Source of the DNA: Bacteroidales bacterium
GTDB taxonomy: Bacteria > Bacteroidota > Bacteroidia > Bacteroidales > UBA932
Assembly (NCBI GenBank): GCA_017479265.1
Contig: JAFVCK010000066.1
Span: 1 to 32,348, forward strand
Reading direction: 5' to 3'
Length of the DNA: 32,348 nucleotides
Part shown: piece after piece, positions 15,083 to 25,649 of the stretch
Layout of the letters: each line of letters opens with the position of its first letter
Position numbering within the stretch: the stretch's first letter is position 1
Position numbers and translations under genes: made by a program
Notes under the pieces: model-generated
Database searches by the model: none
What the model saw: the letters and a program-made list of their open reading frames with translations, nothing else
Told to the model about the DNA's origin: nothing

Positions 15083-16657
15083 CTACCTCGTGCCGCCGGC
15101 CCACCATACGTTCTCTGTATAAACGTATGCACCGGTTCCGAAGAGTTCCTTCACGTTGGGATTGGCGGTAGTATCGGAAGAGCCGTATCCGGCCCTCAGA
15201 GGGAACTTGCCCGCAGCGTTGGCAGGGTTGTCCAGAGTGACGAAGTCCTCTCCCGCGGCCTTCATCCGGCGTATGTCGTTGTAGGCCTCGACGGACTCGC
15301 CGTTCGCACCGTACATGGCCAGGTACTTCTGCACCATGATTTCGGCAAGCAGGTCATCGCCCGAAAGAGGGTCCACGACGGCGGTATAGTACGCATCCGC
15401 AATGGCCGCATCCAGAGAAGCGCCCTCCCCGTTGTCTCCGTCCTCATAGTAGAGGCCGCCGTAAGCCATGATGTCAGGTGCGGCGAGAGCGGCGTCGAGC
15501 GAAGCCTGGGTATTCTCGAAGGCAGCCTCGATTGCGAGCTGGGCAGCAGCCTTGGCGGCTGCGTCGTTGCCCTGACGGGCCTCGGCTTCTGCCTTGATGA
15601 ACTGCACCTCGTGGTAGCTCAGCAGGTTGGTCGAAGCGGTCTGCGCGAACACGAAGCAGTCATAAGAATAATAATACTGAGCCTCGTAGCCTTGACCGTT
15701 GGGAATGGGATTGATATCCAGTTCGGCATCGCCGGGGACAAGATGGCACCAGCCGCCTCCGTCGAAGTAAATGAGAGAGGCACGGGGGTCGGAGCGGTCC
15801 GCGAACTTGTCGTACAGGCTCTGGCTGATTCCTATGTCGTCACGGCTCCACTGGAAGTCGAACAGAGGGTTGTAATTGGTGGCGTTGTATGCGTTGAAGG
15901 CCGCCTCTTCGCTGCGGTCCGAGAAGGATTCGTCGCAAAGAGAGGAAATCTCGGCATAGACGGCTGCAGGGTCCGAAGCCTTGAGCACCGTATGCAGCAG
16001 CAGACGGGCCTTGAGGCCTTTGGCGAACTTGAGCCACTTGCCGGTGTCGCCGCCGTAGAGAAGGTCGTACGCACCTACGGAAGTCTTGCTGCCGAGGTCT
16101 GCGATACCATTCTCGAGATACTTCATAACTTCCTTATAGACAGACTCCTGGCTATCCACCTTGGGGGTCATGTGCTTGCTGTAGTCGAAGGCCTCGCTGT
16201 AGGGCACGTCGCCGTAGAGGTCGGTCAGGATGGCCAGGTTGTATGCGAACATGACCTCCGCCATGCCCCTCAGTCCGGCATCTCCCGCATCTACGGTACC
16301 GGAGTCGTCGGCGCATTTCTCGATGACCTTGAGGCAGTTCTTGAGAATGGCGTAGTGGGTGACCCATGCGTTGTTGAAGGTGGAAGAAGAGTTCCACTCG
16401 GCACGGCGCTGGTCGGCCGAGAACATCTGTCCGTGCGCACCGCCCCAGTGCTCTATTGCAACTCCGAAATAGGTGTTGTAGTCACCGCCGGTGATGTTGA
16501 TGGCGGTCGAAGTCGGTATGTCGGCGAAAATGAAGTTGGCAGTAACGTCCTGTGGATGGTTCAGGTCCTTGTTGACCTCGTCCAGGGCCTTCTGCGAGCA
16601 GGATACGGTGGCCATGACAGCCACGATTGCCAATGACGTATATTTCAATGCTTTCAT
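15083..16657 (-). CDS. SusD/RagB-like nutrient-binding outer-membrane lipoprotein (SusD-like_2 type)
   Basis: Encodes 524 residues. The signal peptide ends VMATVSC with Cys20 lipidated. The protein opens with LDEVNKDLNHPQDVTANFIF and has alpha-helical TPR-like stretches (GLRGMAEVMFAYNLAILTD, then LYGDVPYSEAF; later FAKGLKARLLLHTVLKASD), typical of the SusD-like_2 family, which often partners peptide- or glycan-importing SusC proteins. The late segments LLSYHEVQFIKAEAEARQG and YNDIRRMKAAG are standard. It starts 5 bases after the SusC stop codon, forming the usual C-then-D operon. No glycoside hydrolase, peptidase or regulator lies beside the pair, so the substrate cannot be inferred. Its SusC partner is frameshifted, so the function may be lost. 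Confidence 0.9.
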   Translation of the reverse strand: MKALKYTSLAIVAVMATVSCSQKALDEVNKDLNHPQDVTANFIFADIPTSTAINITGGDYNTYFGVAIEHWGGAHGQMFSADQRRAEWNSSSTFNNAWVTHYAILKNCLKVIEKCADDSGTVDAGDAGLRGMAEVMFAYNLAILTDLYGDVPYSEAFDYSKHMTPKVDSQESVYKEVMKYLENGIADLGSKTSVGAYDLLYGGDTGKWLKFAKGLKARLLLHTVLKASDPAAVYAEISSLCDESFSDRSEEAAFNAYNATNYNPLFDFQWSRDDIGISQSLYDKFADRSDPRASLIYFDGGGWCHLVPGDAELDINPIPNGQGYEAQYYYSYDCFVFAQTASTNLLSYHEVQFIKAEAEARQGNDAAAKAAAQLAIEAAFENTQASLDAALAAPDIMAYGGLYYEDGDNGEGASLDAAIADAYYTAVVDPLSGDDLLAEIMVQKYLAMYGANGESVEAYNDIRRMKAAGEDFVTLDNPANAAGKFPLRAGYGSSDTTANPNVKELFGTGAYVYTENVWWAGGTR

Positions 16658-16662
16658 GATTA

Positions 16663-19600
16663 TCAGAATTTAAGGGTTACACCGAATCCGTAACTTGATG
16701 CTCCGGGGAGGGAGAATCTCTCGAATCCTCCGGCCATGTTGTTGTTGCCCTGGGATGCTTCGGGGTCGAAGCCCTTGAGAGCGGACCAGAGTATGATGTT
16801 GCGGGCGAACGCGCTGGCCGTCAGGCTGACCTTGCCGATCTGGAAAGGATAGCTGATGGAGCACTCGCGCAGTTTCACGTAGGATGTCTTCCTGACGAAG
16901 TACTCGGAGATGTCTGACAGAGTGGCGAAATAGTCGTACGCATAGTCTCCGGAAATCTTGATGTCGTTGGGCGCGTAGGTGACATTGCCCTCGCCGTCCA
17001 CGACCTCCTTGACTGCGGGAAGTTCGAAGATGAATTCGTCCATGTTCCTGTAATCAGCTGATTTCTGGCTGGTTCCGTAGTAGTCCATCATGGCCGCGGT
17101 ACCGCAGTACATGGAACCGCCCTGCTTCCAGTCGAAGGTAGCGGCAATCTTTACCTTGTAGATTTCAAAGGTCGTGTTGAAGCCCACCTGGAAATCGGGA
17201 GCGACGCTGCCTATGACCTTCTCTTCGCCCACCTGGGGGAAGCCGTCCTCATCCACGACGATGTCGCCGTTGTCATTACGAAGGTAGCTCACACCGTAGA
17301 TTACGGGGAACTTGTCGCCTATTCCGGCACGCACCTGGGGCTCCACGAAGCCGCCGAGGTATATGCTTTCCACGCCGTCGGCCAAGGCATCCACGTAGTT
17401 GTCAACCTTGGTGAAGTTCAAAGCCATGTCCCACTTGAAGTTACGGCCGTTGAAAGGCTGTGCTCCGATAGTGAACTCATGAGCGTTGGTATGTATGGAA
17501 CCGGCGTTGGTCATGAAGCTGTCGGAACCCGTAGAACCCGCAAGAGGCACCGCGAATATCTGGTTCTTGACATTCTGGCGGGAGAAGGTATAGTTGAACG
17601 TCAGGATGCCGTTCCAGAATCCGAGGTCTATGCCGGCCTCGTAGCCCACCGTGTTCTGGGGCACGAGGTTGGGGTTGTACACCACGTCCGAGGGCGTGTA
17701 TGCGGTCACTCCCGAATAAGGATATGCGAACGGGGTGCCCGAGGAGAAGCCGCCGCCGTATGTAGGAACCGAATAGTAGTCGGCACGGTAGGTGCCGGCC
17801 ATACCCACCTGAGAGTAGGATGCGCGTACCTTTCCGAATGTCAGCACATCGTTCTTGACGGGCTCGATTTCAGTAAAGATGAAGCCCAGTGACACGGAAG
17901 GATAGTAGAAAGTACGGTTCTGCGAAGGCATGGAGGACACTATGTCCTGACGGCCCGAAACATTGAGGAACAGCATGTCCTTCCAGTCGAGAGCGAGGTT
18001 CACGAAGTTACCGAAAGTCCTGCCATTGTACTGATACTCATAAGCATAAGATGCCACGGCGTTGTTCATGTGGTTCCATCCGGCGAAGTTGAAGCCGTTG
18101 CCGTACTCGCTGTACTCGTTGGCATGTGAATTCACTATTTCATTTCCGTAGAGGAAGTTCAGGTGCAGGTCGGAGGTGATGTTCCAGTCCACCGAAGCTG
18201 TAAACAGGGAATTGAGCTCGTTGGAAGTGGCTCCATAGAGGCTGATTTCGCCCGAGGCTCCCCTGTGGCCGTAGCCGAACACGTCGCGGTTGTTGTTGGT
18301 ATATGCATCCACGCCCAGCTGGTACTTCGCGTCAATCTTGACCTTGCCTCCTATGGGAATGGAGAAATTCAGGTATGCATTGCCGTAGAAACGCTGGGTC
18401 TTCTCATTGAAGTTGTTGTTTTCCAGCGCCCAGTAGGGGTTGTCGAAGGTCAGGTTACGGAAATGAATCTGGGTGTAGGGGTCATCCGGAAGCGAGGAAG
18501 GTATGCCCTTGAGATTGTAACTCGCGGGAGCGGCATAAACGCCGTTCACGAGGCCGTCGTTACCTCCTGTCTGCTTGTCTATGTCGGTAGCTATGAAACT
18601 GCCGTTGAATCCTGTGGTGAAGTATTTTCCTAGTTTGGCAGTGGCTGCAAGACGGGCATTGTAACGCTCCATTCCCGTATTGCTCATGATACCGGTGGAC
18701 TTGGTGTTGCCCAGGGAGAATGAATAGCTGCCCTTGTCGAAGGCCTGGGCGACCTGCACGTTGTTGCTCCACTCCACGCCGGTCTTGAAGAAGTCCTTTA
18801 TATTATTGTACGCCTGCGGAGTGGCCCAGGGGTCGAGACCGGCCCTTGCAAGCTGGGGCACATAGTACTTGCCGGCCTGCTTGCCTGAAGCCGTGTAGGT
18901 GTTGTCGGTGTTGCCGCCGTATTTGGGGTCGTCGGCAAGCTCCGAAATCCTGGGGCCCCATACAAGGGAGGTCGAGGGAGAAAAAGCACCGCCGGAACCC
19001 TGCGCATACTCGGTCTGGTAGGCAGGGAGAGTGGAGACGGTGGACATGGCTACATTGGTGGAGAAAGAAATCTGGGGCTTGCCCTTCTGCAGGCCGTTTC
19101 CGCTCTTTGTAGTTATGACAATTACACCGTTGCTCGCCCTCATGCCGTAAAGCGCTGACGCGGCCTGGCCCTTGAGGATGTTGACGCTCTCTATGTCATT
19201 GGGGTCTATGTCCAGCGCACGGTCGGCATAGTCCGCACCCGTAACGACTGGCCCGTATCGAAATAGGAAGTCGAAGTGATGGGCATTCCGTCCACTACAT
19301 ACAGAGGAGTGTTGTCGCCGTCGAATGAACGTGCTCCACGAATGACTATGCGGGTAGAAGCTCCTGGCATACCGGAAGAAGGAGTGATGCTGACACCGGA
19401 CACCTTTCCGGAGAGAGCTCCGGCGAGGTCGGTTGCGGCAGCCTTCACCAGGTCGTCGCTCTTGACATCCTGCACAGCGTAGCCGAGGGCCTTCTTTTCT
19501 CGGCTGATACCCATAGCGGTAACGATGACTTCGTTGAGAGTCTCGTTGTCAGGTTCGAGCACCACCGTCACCTGCTCCGCGGCAGGAACAGTCGCGCTTT

Positions 19601-19835
19601 TCATCGCCATGTAGGCGACTACCAAAGAAGAATTTACGGGGACATCTTTAAGAATGAAAGTTCCGTCACCGTCGGTAACGGTACCATTGGAAGTTCCCGA
19701 AACAAACACGGACGCACCGATGACGGGGAGACCGTCCTCCGAAGAGGTAACGACTCCCTTTACGGTCTGCGTCTGGGCAAGCATTCCGATACTAACCATC
19801 AAGAATGCAAATACGATTGACATTTTTTTACCCAT
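16663..19835 (-). pseudogene. SusC/RagA-type TonB-dependent transporter interrupted by a one-base frameshift
   Basis: Two frames together make a full ~1057-residue SusC. The 5' part (19206-19835) holds the signal peptide (MGKKMSIVFAFLMVSIGMLA), the carboxypeptidase-like domain (VKGVVTSSEDGLPVIGASV), the TonB-box region and the start of the plug (IVIRGARSFDGDNTPLYVVD). After GMPITSTSYFDTGQS the frame is lost near 19244-19247 and ends at 19206. The next frame continues the expected sequence VTGADYADRALDIDPNDIES, then VNILKGQAASALYG, into an intact beta barrel ending GVTLKF at 16663. Adding one base restores everything. The longest downstream ATG frame (16663-19143) would lack the signal peptide and most of the plug, so it would not be exported. 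The break could be a real mutation, a rare phase event or a sequencing error. Confidence 0.88.
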
Positions 19836-20051
19836 AAGCTCAGAAGTTTTTATAAAGTCTATTTGTTCGTTCGTTCAAGGCAAAGTTTGCAAATAAAAAT
19901 TACAATTCCAAACAATTGGCAATATTTCGTAAATCACTGTATATTAGTTTATTAATCGTTTTACTGTGCGTTTTTACAACCAAAAATCGCACTTAGTGCT
20001 TACAATTTGAAAGCAAAACGCGAAATCCTGCTCCTGAAATTAAGGAAAACA
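19836..20051. other. AT-rich intergenic region upstream of susC
   Basis: Leader and promoter region for the susC/susD operon on the minus strand. It is AT-rich, with a short TTCG repeat (GTTCGTTCGTTC) near 19865-19876. I see no exact TAnnTTTG box; TTTATTTG at 19888-19895 is the nearest. Confidence 0.4.
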
Positions 20052-20084
20052 AAAAACCGGGATTTCAACGAAACCCCGGTTTTT
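20052..20084 (-). terminator. Terminator of the proS-tilS-glutamine synthetase operon
   Basis: Arms AAAAACCGGG (20052-20061) and CCCGGTTTTT (20075-20084) form a perfect 10-bp stem. It is T-flanked in both directions and lies 17 bases after the glutamine synthetase stop codon. Confidence 0.85.
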
Positions 20085-20100
20085 CTAAACGAAAAAACTG

Positions 20101-21615
20101 CTATCCACAATGGAAATACTTGTCAACCAGCCTTCTCATGAGGTCAGGATCGGCAGCGGCCCTGGCATGGAGGTCTGCATCTCCGAAGGAACGCAGCTGG
20201 CTCACGATTCCGTCAATCATACGGGGAGTGAACACATCTTCGGCCTCGAACACCCCGCGGACCTTCTCGAGACAATCGGCTGATTCGGCGCAGCATACTG
20301 GAAGCGAATCCAGGGTGGCGAGCTTTTCTTCCGCGCCTGCCTTGTGTATGTCCATGTCCACATATTTGTCGGCCGCTATGGCCAAAGCCTCCTCCACGGG
20401 CATTTCAAGGCCGTAACGAGCCGCTACGCAAAGACCTGCCATAAGCTGGTAAATGTCTGCCGAGCAGTCGGGGGAACGCATTTCGAAAGTCTGCTTGGCC
20501 GTAGTGTCGGCGGGCTTGCCCGTCTCGGCGGGATTGGCTATGGAACACATGTCCTTGCCTGTGCTCCAGCCAAGCGGCACTCGCACCAGGGCCGAGCGGT
20601 TGCAATCTCCCCAGCACACATTGGTGGGAGCCTCCTGATGAGGCACGAGGCGGAAGTACGAGGTAGGGTTCTTGTTGCCGAAGGCCGTGATGGCGGGAGC
20701 CATGACCATAAGGCCCGCTATGGCCCTGCGTGCCTGCTCGGAGAGCTTGCCGTCAGGACCGAGGGTGCAGTTCACTCCGTCCTTCATGAGCCTCATGTGT
20801 ATATGCATTCCGGAACCCGCCTCCCCTACTATTATCTTGGGGGCGAAAGTCACGTCGAAGCCATAGCGATAAGCCAGGTTGCGGATAATCCATTTGGCTA
20901 TAAGCAACTGGTCTGCAGCGGTATCCACCGGATTGGGCAGGAATTCGATTTCATTCTGCTCATAAACCTTGCCCTCGAGGGTGAAGTTGCCCACCTCGCT
21001 GTGGCCGTATTTTATCTGCCCGCCTGCCTTGGCTATATGGTCCATGCATTCGCGGCGGAAGTCGTTCATCTTGGCGAAAGGCTCGCTCTCGTGGTAGCCC
21101 CTCTGGTCGGTGGCGGGGAACATGCCGTCATCCTCGGTGATGACATAATATTCCAGTTCGCCCATAGCCTCGAAAGTAAGGCCAGTGGACTTGTAGAAAG
21201 CGTCCTCGGCCTTCATCAGTGTATGGTATGGAGCGCAGTCGAAGGGCCTTCCGTCCTTGTCGAAGAAGGAGCATAGGAAGCACAGGGTGGGAATCTCCAC
21301 GAAAGGGTCCACGAAGGCGGTGCGGTAACGCGGTATTACATAAAGGTCGCTGTTGCCGGCCTCCACGAAGGACGGATAGAGGCTGGAGCCGTCCACCCTT
21401 TCGCCCTCGGAAAGCACGGTCTCGGCATATTCAAGGCTGTTTATGGTGAAATTCAGAGTCTTGATGCGCCCGTCCTCGGCGGGATACATGAAGTCTATCA
21501 TACGTATGCCGTTGCCCTTGATGAAGCGCAGCATATCCTCACGGGTAAAATCCTTGGGTTCCTTGCCCAGGAAAGAAACAACCGCATTGGGGTTCAGTTC
21601 AATGTTCTTATTCAT
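20101..21615 (-). CDS. glnA: Glutamine synthetase family protein
   Basis: Encodes 504 residues. The N-terminal beta-grasp region (FIKGNGIRMIDFMYPAEDGR) is followed by the catalytic domain. MGELEYYVI supplies metal-binding glutamates, EAGSGMHIHMRL the second metal motif, NKNPTSYFRLVPHQEAPTNV the ATP/glutamate site, and FEMRSPDCSADIYQLMAGL the conserved arginine region. It joins ammonia to glutamate using ATP. No NLYDLP-type adenylylation tyrosine is visible, consistent with a GlnA-beta/archaeal-like branch. It is the last gene of a tightly packed operon, 2 bases after tilS. A related gamma-glutamyl ligase activity cannot be excluded, but the active site looks like a true glutamine synthetase. 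Confidence 0.9.
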   Translation of the reverse strand: MNKNIELNPNAVVSFLGKEPKDFTREDMLRFIKGNGIRMIDFMYPAEDGRIKTLNFTINSLEYAETVLSEGERVDGSSLYPSFVEAGNSDLYVIPRYRTAFVDPFVEIPTLCFLCSFFDKDGRPFDCAPYHTLMKAEDAFYKSTGLTFEAMGELEYYVITEDDGMFPATDQRGYHESEPFAKMNDFRRECMDHIAKAGGQIKYGHSEVGNFTLEGKVYEQNEIEFLPNPVDTAADQLLIAKWIIRNLAYRYGFDVTFAPKIIVGEAGSGMHIHMRLMKDGVNCTLGPDGKLSEQARRAIAGLMVMAPAITAFGNKNPTSYFRLVPHQEAPTNVCWGDCNRSALVRVPLGWSTGKDMCSIANPAETGKPADTTAKQTFEMRSPDCSADIYQLMAGLCVAARYGLEMPVEEALAIAADKYVDMDIHKAGAEEKLATLDSLPVCCAESADCLEKVRGVFEAEDVFTPRMIDGIVSQLRSFGDADLHARAAADPDLMRRLVDKYFHCG

Positions 21616-21617
21616 AA

Positions 21618-22970
21618 TTATATGGTAATTCTAAGTATTCTTTCGGTTTTGTCCGTTACCTTTACGGAGCCGTCTATTCGAAGCCCCAGCAAAGAAAGCA
21701 CCCTGCCGCCTTCGGAGGCTATCACAAGGGCCTTTTCCTTGTCCGGCACGGGGATATGAAGGTCGGTGAAAATGTCGCTGAGCTTCTTGCGGCCCCGCAT
21801 TCCGAGCGGCACCATCCAGTCCCCTTCGGCAAAACCTCTTACAGTAAAGGGGAAAGGCAGCTTGTCAGCATCCACAGCCACTGTCCCAAGGGGCTGCTTA
21901 AGAGGCATATCCTTCTCCCTGTCAAGCACTTCCACGCAAAAACGCACTCCGCAGCAGTCATATTCGCCGGGGCCTTCGACCACTACCGGCTGCCTGCCGG
22001 AGCGCTCTCTGACAGGCCTTACAATCAACTCTTCAGGAGCGGTAAAAAGCTCGTAAGCGGGATTCCTCAGCACCTTGCCGGAGAATGTACCCTCAGCCTC
22101 AAGCATGGCGGAAAGCGACTCCATTGCATCTGCATTGAAGCCGTATTCTTCCATCATGCGGTATTGCATATACGGAGCAAGGGCCTTGAAAGATGCGAGT
22201 GGAATACGCACCGAATCGCCTTCGGAAGTACATATCGAGGCCTTCAGCGAGGCATATTCGCCGTCCAGGACTTCCTGCGCCGAACAGAAATATTCCATGT
22301 CCCTCGAGAGGGTCTGAAGGAAGGAGGGATTGATTTCCCCGAAAACTGGAAACACCTTGTGGCGCAGTTTGTTACGCTTGTAGTCCGTACCTTCGTTGGT
22401 GCTGTCGTCCCGGAAAGGGACATCGTTTTCCAAGGCAAATCGCGTAATCTGCTCCCTGCTGAAACGGAGCATGGGGCGCAGAAGGACAAGGTCTGAACAT
22501 CCCGGATACGGAAAAGGACCGTTTGTGCGCATTCCGCATATTCCCTTAAGTCCCGTGCCACGGAGCAAGTTCAGCATCAAGGTCTCCGCATTGTCATTGG
22601 CATTGTGGGCCACGGCCAAGGCGCAGTATCCCTGCTCCCGGCACAGGCGGGCGAACCAGCCGTAACGAAGCTCCCTTGCCGCCATCTCGACACTTATGCC
22701 GTTTTCCGAGGCAAAAGCCTGTGTATCAAAGCGTACGGAGTGCATCTTCACCCCGTGCGAGGCGCACCATGAGGCTACAAGGGCCTCGTCAGAGTCGCTT
22801 TCCTGCCCACGCAAGGAGAAGTTGCAATGGGCCACGGCGAAAGGCACTCCGCAGCGGCGGCAAAGCTCAGCCATGACCATGGAGTCCCGCCCGCCGCTGA
22901 CAGCCAAAAGCAATGCTCCCCCCTTGCCAGGGAGAGCAGAACCCAGAATACTGTCAAAGATGCGTTGCAA
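21618..22970 (-). CDS. tilS: tRNA(Ile)-lysidine synthase TilS
   Basis: Encodes 450 residues. The PP-loop ATP pyrophosphatase motif SGGRDS is at residues 25-30. The segments VAHCNFSLRG, ALAVAHNANDNAETLMLNLL and RGTGLKGICGM are TilS signatures, and a C-terminal substrate-binding region includes LGMRGRKKLSDIFTDLHIP. It converts cytidine-34 of tRNA-Ile(CAU) to lysidine so that AUA is read as isoleucine. It lies 2 bases after the DUF3078 gene and 2 bases before glutamine synthetase. Confidence 0.94.
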   Translation of the reverse strand: MQRIFDSILGSALPGKGGALLLAVSGGRDSMVMAELCRRCGVPFAVAHCNFSLRGQESDSDEALVASWCASHGVKMHSVRFDTQAFASENGISVEMAARELRYGWFARLCREQGYCALAVAHNANDNAETLMLNLLRGTGLKGICGMRTNGPFPYPGCSDLVLLRPMLRFSREQITRFALENDVPFRDDSTNEGTDYKRNKLRHKVFPVFGEINPSFLQTLSRDMEYFCSAQEVLDGEYASLKASICTSEGDSVRIPLASFKALAPYMQYRMMEEYGFNADAMESLSAMLEAEGTFSGKVLRNPAYELFTAPEELIVRPVRERSGRQPVVVEGPGEYDCCGVRFCVEVLDREKDMPLKQPLGTVAVDADKLPFPFTVRGFAEGDWMVPLGMRGRKKLSDIFTDLHIPVPDKEKALVIASEGGRVLSLLGLRIDGSVKVTDKTERILRITI

Positions 22971-22972
22971 AA

Positions 22973-24016
22973 CTAGTTCTTCGAAGCGATTGTGTATGTA
23001 AATCCGAACTCAAGGAACTCCTTGAACTGCACTGCGTCAGTTCCAATGGGAGTAATGACGTTGGGATCGTAAATCATGTTGGTGGTGAAGGTCAGCGCAA
23101 AATACTTGGCCAGCTTCCAGAACACCTTGTTGTCCCAATTCACGCGGTTCTTGACAAAAGGCTTGTCGAGGTAATCGGTGAAGAGGGTCAGCTGGGTCGT
23201 AAGAGAGAACTTGTCGTTGATTATCCATTTTCCGTCAATCTTGAGCTGGGCACCGAACTGGAGGCGCACAGGGCGGAAGCTTTTGCCGTCGGTCTCGTCG
23301 AGTCCGTCCTGCCAGAGCGGCATACCGTAGGTCTTCCTGAGCTCGGGCACGGTCACGGTGACTATACCTCCGGTGATAGGAGAGAAGTTGACAGCCAGCC
23401 AGTCCCAGGGAGTCCAGTCGATACCGACACCGAGGGTGATGTAGGCAGGGGCGAAGGATGTGGACTTGAGCGTTCTTGCAGCCATCCAGGCCTCCGTCTC
23501 CGTCGCGTTGGCTGCGAACTGCTCGTCAGTAGGGGTCTTGTAGTCGTAGTTGTTCTCGAACTGGTTCAGGAAACTGAAGTTGGCAGAATAGTCCAGATGG
23601 CGCACCGGAGTGGCATAGCCCCACTTGCTTTCAAGATAGAAACGGTCCTTGGTCTTCTGGATAATGGGCTTGTCGGCTGAATACATGAAACCGTAGTCCA
23701 TCTGGAGACGGTTGTTCCATTTCATCTTGTCCTTGGCATAGTTGGCGTTGGCATCGACATTGGCTGCCAGAGCCACGGAATTGAAACCGCCCGCAGCCCA
23801 GTTGTGCAGGACCTGCTCGGAGAAATTGATGTTGGTCAGCAGGGACAGGTTCCAGTACTTGGGCTTGGGAGCCGCGGCTTCCTGCACGGGAGCGTCGGCT
23901 ATGGCCTCGGCGGCCTGCTCGGCAGCCTTCTGGGCATCTGTCACTTCCTGCGCCGAGAGGGTGAGGGCTGCGGCTGACAATACAGCCAGTGTAAAGAGTA
24001 TCTTCTTCATATTCAA
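22973..24016 (-). CDS. DUF3078 outer-membrane-like protein
   Basis: Encodes 347 residues (345 if the second ATG, MKKILFTL, is used). An N-terminal signal peptide (LFTLAVLSAAALTLSAQ) is followed by an Ala/Glu-rich linker and then KYWNLSLLTNINFSEQVLHN plus WAAGGFNS, the hallmark of Bacteroidetes DUF3078 proteins. Alternating hydrophobic strands to the end (FGFTYTIASKN) suggest a beta-barrel in the outer membrane. The molecular role is unknown. It lies 8 bases after proS and 2 before tilS, inside a housekeeping operon. Confidence 0.87.
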   Translation of the reverse strand: MNMKKILFTLAVLSAAALTLSAQEVTDAQKAAEQAAEAIADAPVQEAAAPKPKYWNLSLLTNINFSEQVLHNWAAGGFNSVALAANVDANANYAKDKMKWNNRLQMDYGFMYSADKPIIQKTKDRFYLESKWGYATPVRHLDYSANFSFLNQFENNYDYKTPTDEQFAANATETEAWMAARTLKSTSFAPAYITLGVGIDWTPWDWLAVNFSPITGGIVTVTVPELRKTYGMPLWQDGLDETDGKSFRPVRLQFGAQLKIDGKWIINDKFSLTTQLTLFTDYLDKPFVKNRVNWDNKVFWKLAKYFALTFTTNMIYDPNVITPIGTDAVQFKEFLEFGFTYTIASKN

Positions 24017-24024
24017 TTATTTGT

Positions 24025-25503
24025 CTAGTATGATATTGCAAACACTACCCTTTGCTTGGAAGGCTTGCCGGAATAGATGTCCACTCCGTCTTCCTCTATG
24101 ACATAACTGTCCATAGGGATGCACCTTATGGTAGCCTTGGTCTCGTCCTTTATCTTCTGCTCGGTCTCTGCGGTGCCGTCCCAGTGGCAGAGAAGGAACT
24201 TGCCGGTGCCTATCTTGGCCTTGAATTCCTCCCAGCTGTCGCACTTCTCGACATTGCTCTCGCGGAATGCCAGGGCCTTCTCGTATATGCCTTTCTGAAT
24301 GTCGGCGAGCAGGGCCTCGACGGAGTCCACGAGGCCTTCTATCGCGACGGTGCTCTTGGTGAGATTGTCGCGGCGGGCCACTTCCACGGTGCCTCCTGCG
24401 AGATCGCGGGGACCCATGGCGAAACGCACGGGAACGCCCTTGAGCTCCCATTCGGCGAACTTGAATCCGGGACGTAGGGTGTCGCGGTCGTCAATCTTGA
24501 CGCTGTGTCCCTTGGCCTCAAGGCCGCGTTTGAGCTCTTCCATCTTGGCTATGATGGCGCTGTGCTCCTCGTCGGTCTTGTATATAGGCACCATGACCAC
24601 CTGGATAGGCGCGAGGGCGGGGGGCAGCACAAGGCCGTTGTCATCTCCGTGGGCCATCACCAGGGCACCCATGAGACGGGTGGAAACGCCCCAGGAAGTA
24701 GCCCATACATACTCCAGTTCCCCGTCCTTGGAAGCGAACTTCACGTCGAAGGACTTGGCGAAGTTCTGGCCGAGGAAGTGGGAAGTACCGGCCTGCAGGG
24801 CCTTTCCGTCCTGCATCATGGCCTCTATGGTCTGGGTATCGAGGGCCCCGGCGAAACGCTCGTTGGGGCTCTTGTGGCCTATGATTACCGGCAGGGCCAT
24901 ATAGTTGCGGGCGAAGTCTGCATAGACGCGGACCATGCGCTCTGTCTCTTCGAGGGCCTCCTGTGCGGTTGCATGGGCCGTATGGCCTTCCTGCCAGAGG
25001 AATTCGGCGGTACGTAGGAAAAGCCTCGTGCGCATCTCCCAACGGACCACGTTGGCCCACTGGTTGCACAGTATGGGCAGGTCGCGCCAGGACTTGATCC
25101 AGTTCTTGTATGTGCTCCAGATTATGGTCTCGGAGGTCGGACGGACTATGAGTTCCTCTTCAAGCTTGGCCGAAGGGTCCACCACCACGCCCTTTCCGCC
25201 GGGATCGTTCATGAGACGATGGTGGGTCACCACCGCGCATTCCTTTGCGAAACCTGCCACGTGCTCAGCCTCACGGCTGAAGAAGGACTTGGGGATAAAG
25301 AGGGGGAAGTATGCGTTCTGCACTCCCGTTGCCTTGAACATGTCGTCCAAGGTCCTCTGCATCTTTTCCCAGATGGCGTAGCCATAGGGCTTGATAACCA
25401 TGCATCCCCTCACCGATGACTGCTCGGCCAGGTCTGCCTTAACCACGAGGTCATTGTACCATTGTGAGTAATTTTCCGACCTTTTTGTAATCTGATCTGC
25501 CAT
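24025..25503 (-). CDS. proS: Proline--tRNA ligase, archaeal/eukaryotic-like type
   Basis: Encodes 492 residues. Class II aminoacyl-tRNA synthetase motifs are visible: [12 protein letters not shown], then [17 protein letters not shown], the motif 2 stretch [20 protein letters not shown], and motif 3 around [20 protein letters not shown]. An anticodon-binding domain (VVMVPIYK onward) and a C-terminal region ending AISY follow; the terminal Tyr is characteristic of the archaeal-like ProRS lacking the bacterial editing insertion. It charges tRNA-Pro with proline. It is the first gene of the operon, with a -7 box at 25609-25616. Confidence 0.95.
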   Translation of the reverse strand: MADQITKRSENYSQWYNDLVVKADLAEQSSVRGCMVIKPYGYAIWEKMQRTLDDMFKATGVQNAYFPLFIPKSFFSREAEHVAGFAKECAVVTHHRLMNDPGGKGVVVDPSAKLEEELIVRPTSETIIWSTYKNWIKSWRDLPILCNQWANVVRWEMRTRLFLRTAEFLWQEGHTAHATAQEALEETERMVRVYADFARNYMALPVIIGHKSPNERFAGALDTQTIEAMMQDGKALQAGTSHFLGQNFAKSFDVKFASKDGELEYVWATSWGVSTRLMGALVMAHGDDNGLVLPPALAPIQVVMVPIYKTDEEHSAIIAKMEELKRGLEAKGHSVKIDDRDTLRPGFKFAEWELKGVPVRFAMGPRDLAGGTVEVARRDNLTKSTVAIEGLVDSVEALLADIQKGIYEKALAFRESNVEKCDSWEEFKAKIGTGKFLLCHWDGTAETEQKIKDETKATIRCIPMDSYVIEEDGVDIYSGKPSKQRVVFAISY

Positions 25504-25517
25504 TTTTATCGTCTTTG

Positions 25518-25558
25518 TTTGCTTTTTACCATTTTATTTTTTAACCTTGCACAAGGTT
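25518..25558 (+). promoter_or_regulatory. Possible plus-strand promoter overlapped by a palindrome
   Basis: TTTG (25518-25521), 20 bases, then TAACCTTG (25542-25549) resembles the Bacteroidetes promoter with one mismatch. The imperfect palindrome AACCTTG-CA-CAAGGTT (25543-25558) overlaps its -7 box and could be an operator. Motif reading only. Confidence 0.35.
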
Positions 25559-25608
25559 TCGGGTCTGATAATTGCAGGCAAGAACCTATGCGCAGGCGCT
25601 TTGGTCTG

Positions 25609-25616
25609 CAAATATA
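25609..25616 (-). promoter_or_regulatory. -7 box for the proS operon
   Basis: TATATTTG on the minus strand, giving a leader of about 100 bases before proS. The plus-strand promoter candidate lies downstream of it, so the two divergent transcripts would overlap. Confidence 0.5.
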
Positions 25617-25649
25617 CGAAATTATTGTAAAAAAGAGGAGATACCGATT

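Noticed and set aside
15611..16636. 341-codon plus-strand frame opposite susD
   Set aside because: Mirror of the SusD reading frame; no start signal and no recognisable domain.
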